A stretch of DNA of 64,000 nt. Origin: Lachnospiraceae bacterium. GTDB taxonomy: Bacteria > Bacillota > Clostridia > Lachnospirales > Lachnospiraceae. The position numbers were made by a program, and so were the translations under genes. Below, in pieces: positions 63,956 to 64,000 of the stretch. Every line of letters starts with the position of its first letter. Position 1 is the stretch's first letter. Where the stretch lies: positions 62,001-126,000 of the forward strand of contig CAJTDL010000010.1 in the NCBI GenBank assembly GCA_910575035.1. The letters are read 5' to 3'. The notes under the pieces were generated by a model. The model was not told the origin of the DNA. It searched no databases and was given only the letters and a program-made list of their open reading frames with translations.

Positions 63956-64000
63956 GTTACTGTTTATAGCCAATGTAATTTGCTTAAGTGATTTTACAGA
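63956..64000. repeat. Composite repeat, left end running out of the window
   Basis: GTTACTGTTTATAGCCAATGT, then TTTGCTTAAGTGATTTTACAG, match the left end of the copies at 11079 and 56617 with a few differences. The rest lies beyond base 64000. Confidence 0.6.

Overview
The window reads as chromosomal DNA of a gut-type Lachnospiraceae (Clostridia, Bacillota). Evidence: moderate GC with A/G-rich Shine-Dalgarno sites before almost every gene, a T-box leader on a eukaryote-like ProRS, a SAM-I riboswitch on metK, an orphan-type AI-2E/YtvI permease, a TSCPD protein, a Csp-like subtilase, flagellar/chemotaxis pieces, an [FeFe]-hydrogenase-like protein, and large secreted glycosidases carrying Big_2 and LRR_5 modules. 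There is no prophage, CRISPR array or rRNA. Genus is not determined.

Layout. 1-9.5 kb: tail of a chemotaxis receptor, Csp-like protease, diguanylate cyclase, FliD-like flagellar protein, cysteine synthase, tRNA-fMet, TSCPD protein, secA. 9.5-15.8 kb: T-box controlled proS, AI-2E permease, a decayed GTPase locus, an XRE regulator, an RluA pseudouridine synthase, a zinc-ribbon protein. 15.9-20.3 kb: repeat-rich, decayed stretch with remnants of a PIN/HicB pair and of a Big_2/Ada-like surface protein, then an M56 sensor peptidase. 20.3-24.3 kb: three tRNAs, citrate synthase with an upstream MarR gene, and a hydrogenase-like protein. 24.3-26.4 kb: almost gene-free DNA with an IS66 scar. 27.5-34.5 kb: L-arabinose operon araA-fsa-tktN-tktC-araB-araD, which carries arabinose through ribulose, ribulose-5-P and xylulose-5-P into the non-oxidative pentose phosphate reactions.

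34.7-43.0 kb: a glycan gene remnant, a GT2 glycosyltransferase, then PRTase_2/TRSP, StiP/PELOTA and (opposite strand) CitE-like lyase genes. These three families are known from the biosynthetic arm of Ter (tellurite/stress) neighbourhoods, here without ter genes. Between them lies a pRiA4b-type protein whose SEC-C zinc knuckle is out of frame behind a run of seven T. 43.3-46.6 kb: Rpn nuclease and GNAT remnants and a MerR-ABC exporter operon. 47.1-63.8 kb: secreted GH10 xylanase, SAM riboswitch and metK, a 1,624-residue two-propeller GH43-like protein, YitT, a HAD phosphatase and a 1,621-residue GH127 beta-L-arabinofuranosidase. The secreted enzymes plus the ara operon point to growth on arabinoxylan or other arabinose-decorated plant polymers; no sugar transporter is in view.

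The most unusual non-coding signal is a dispersed composite repeat present about six times (11.1, 16.0, 46.7, 51.3, 56.6 and 63.96 kb). It has terminal inverted repeats (GGTTACTATTCATGG), and a second module of roughly 100-120 bp sits inside it in opposite orientations in two copies.
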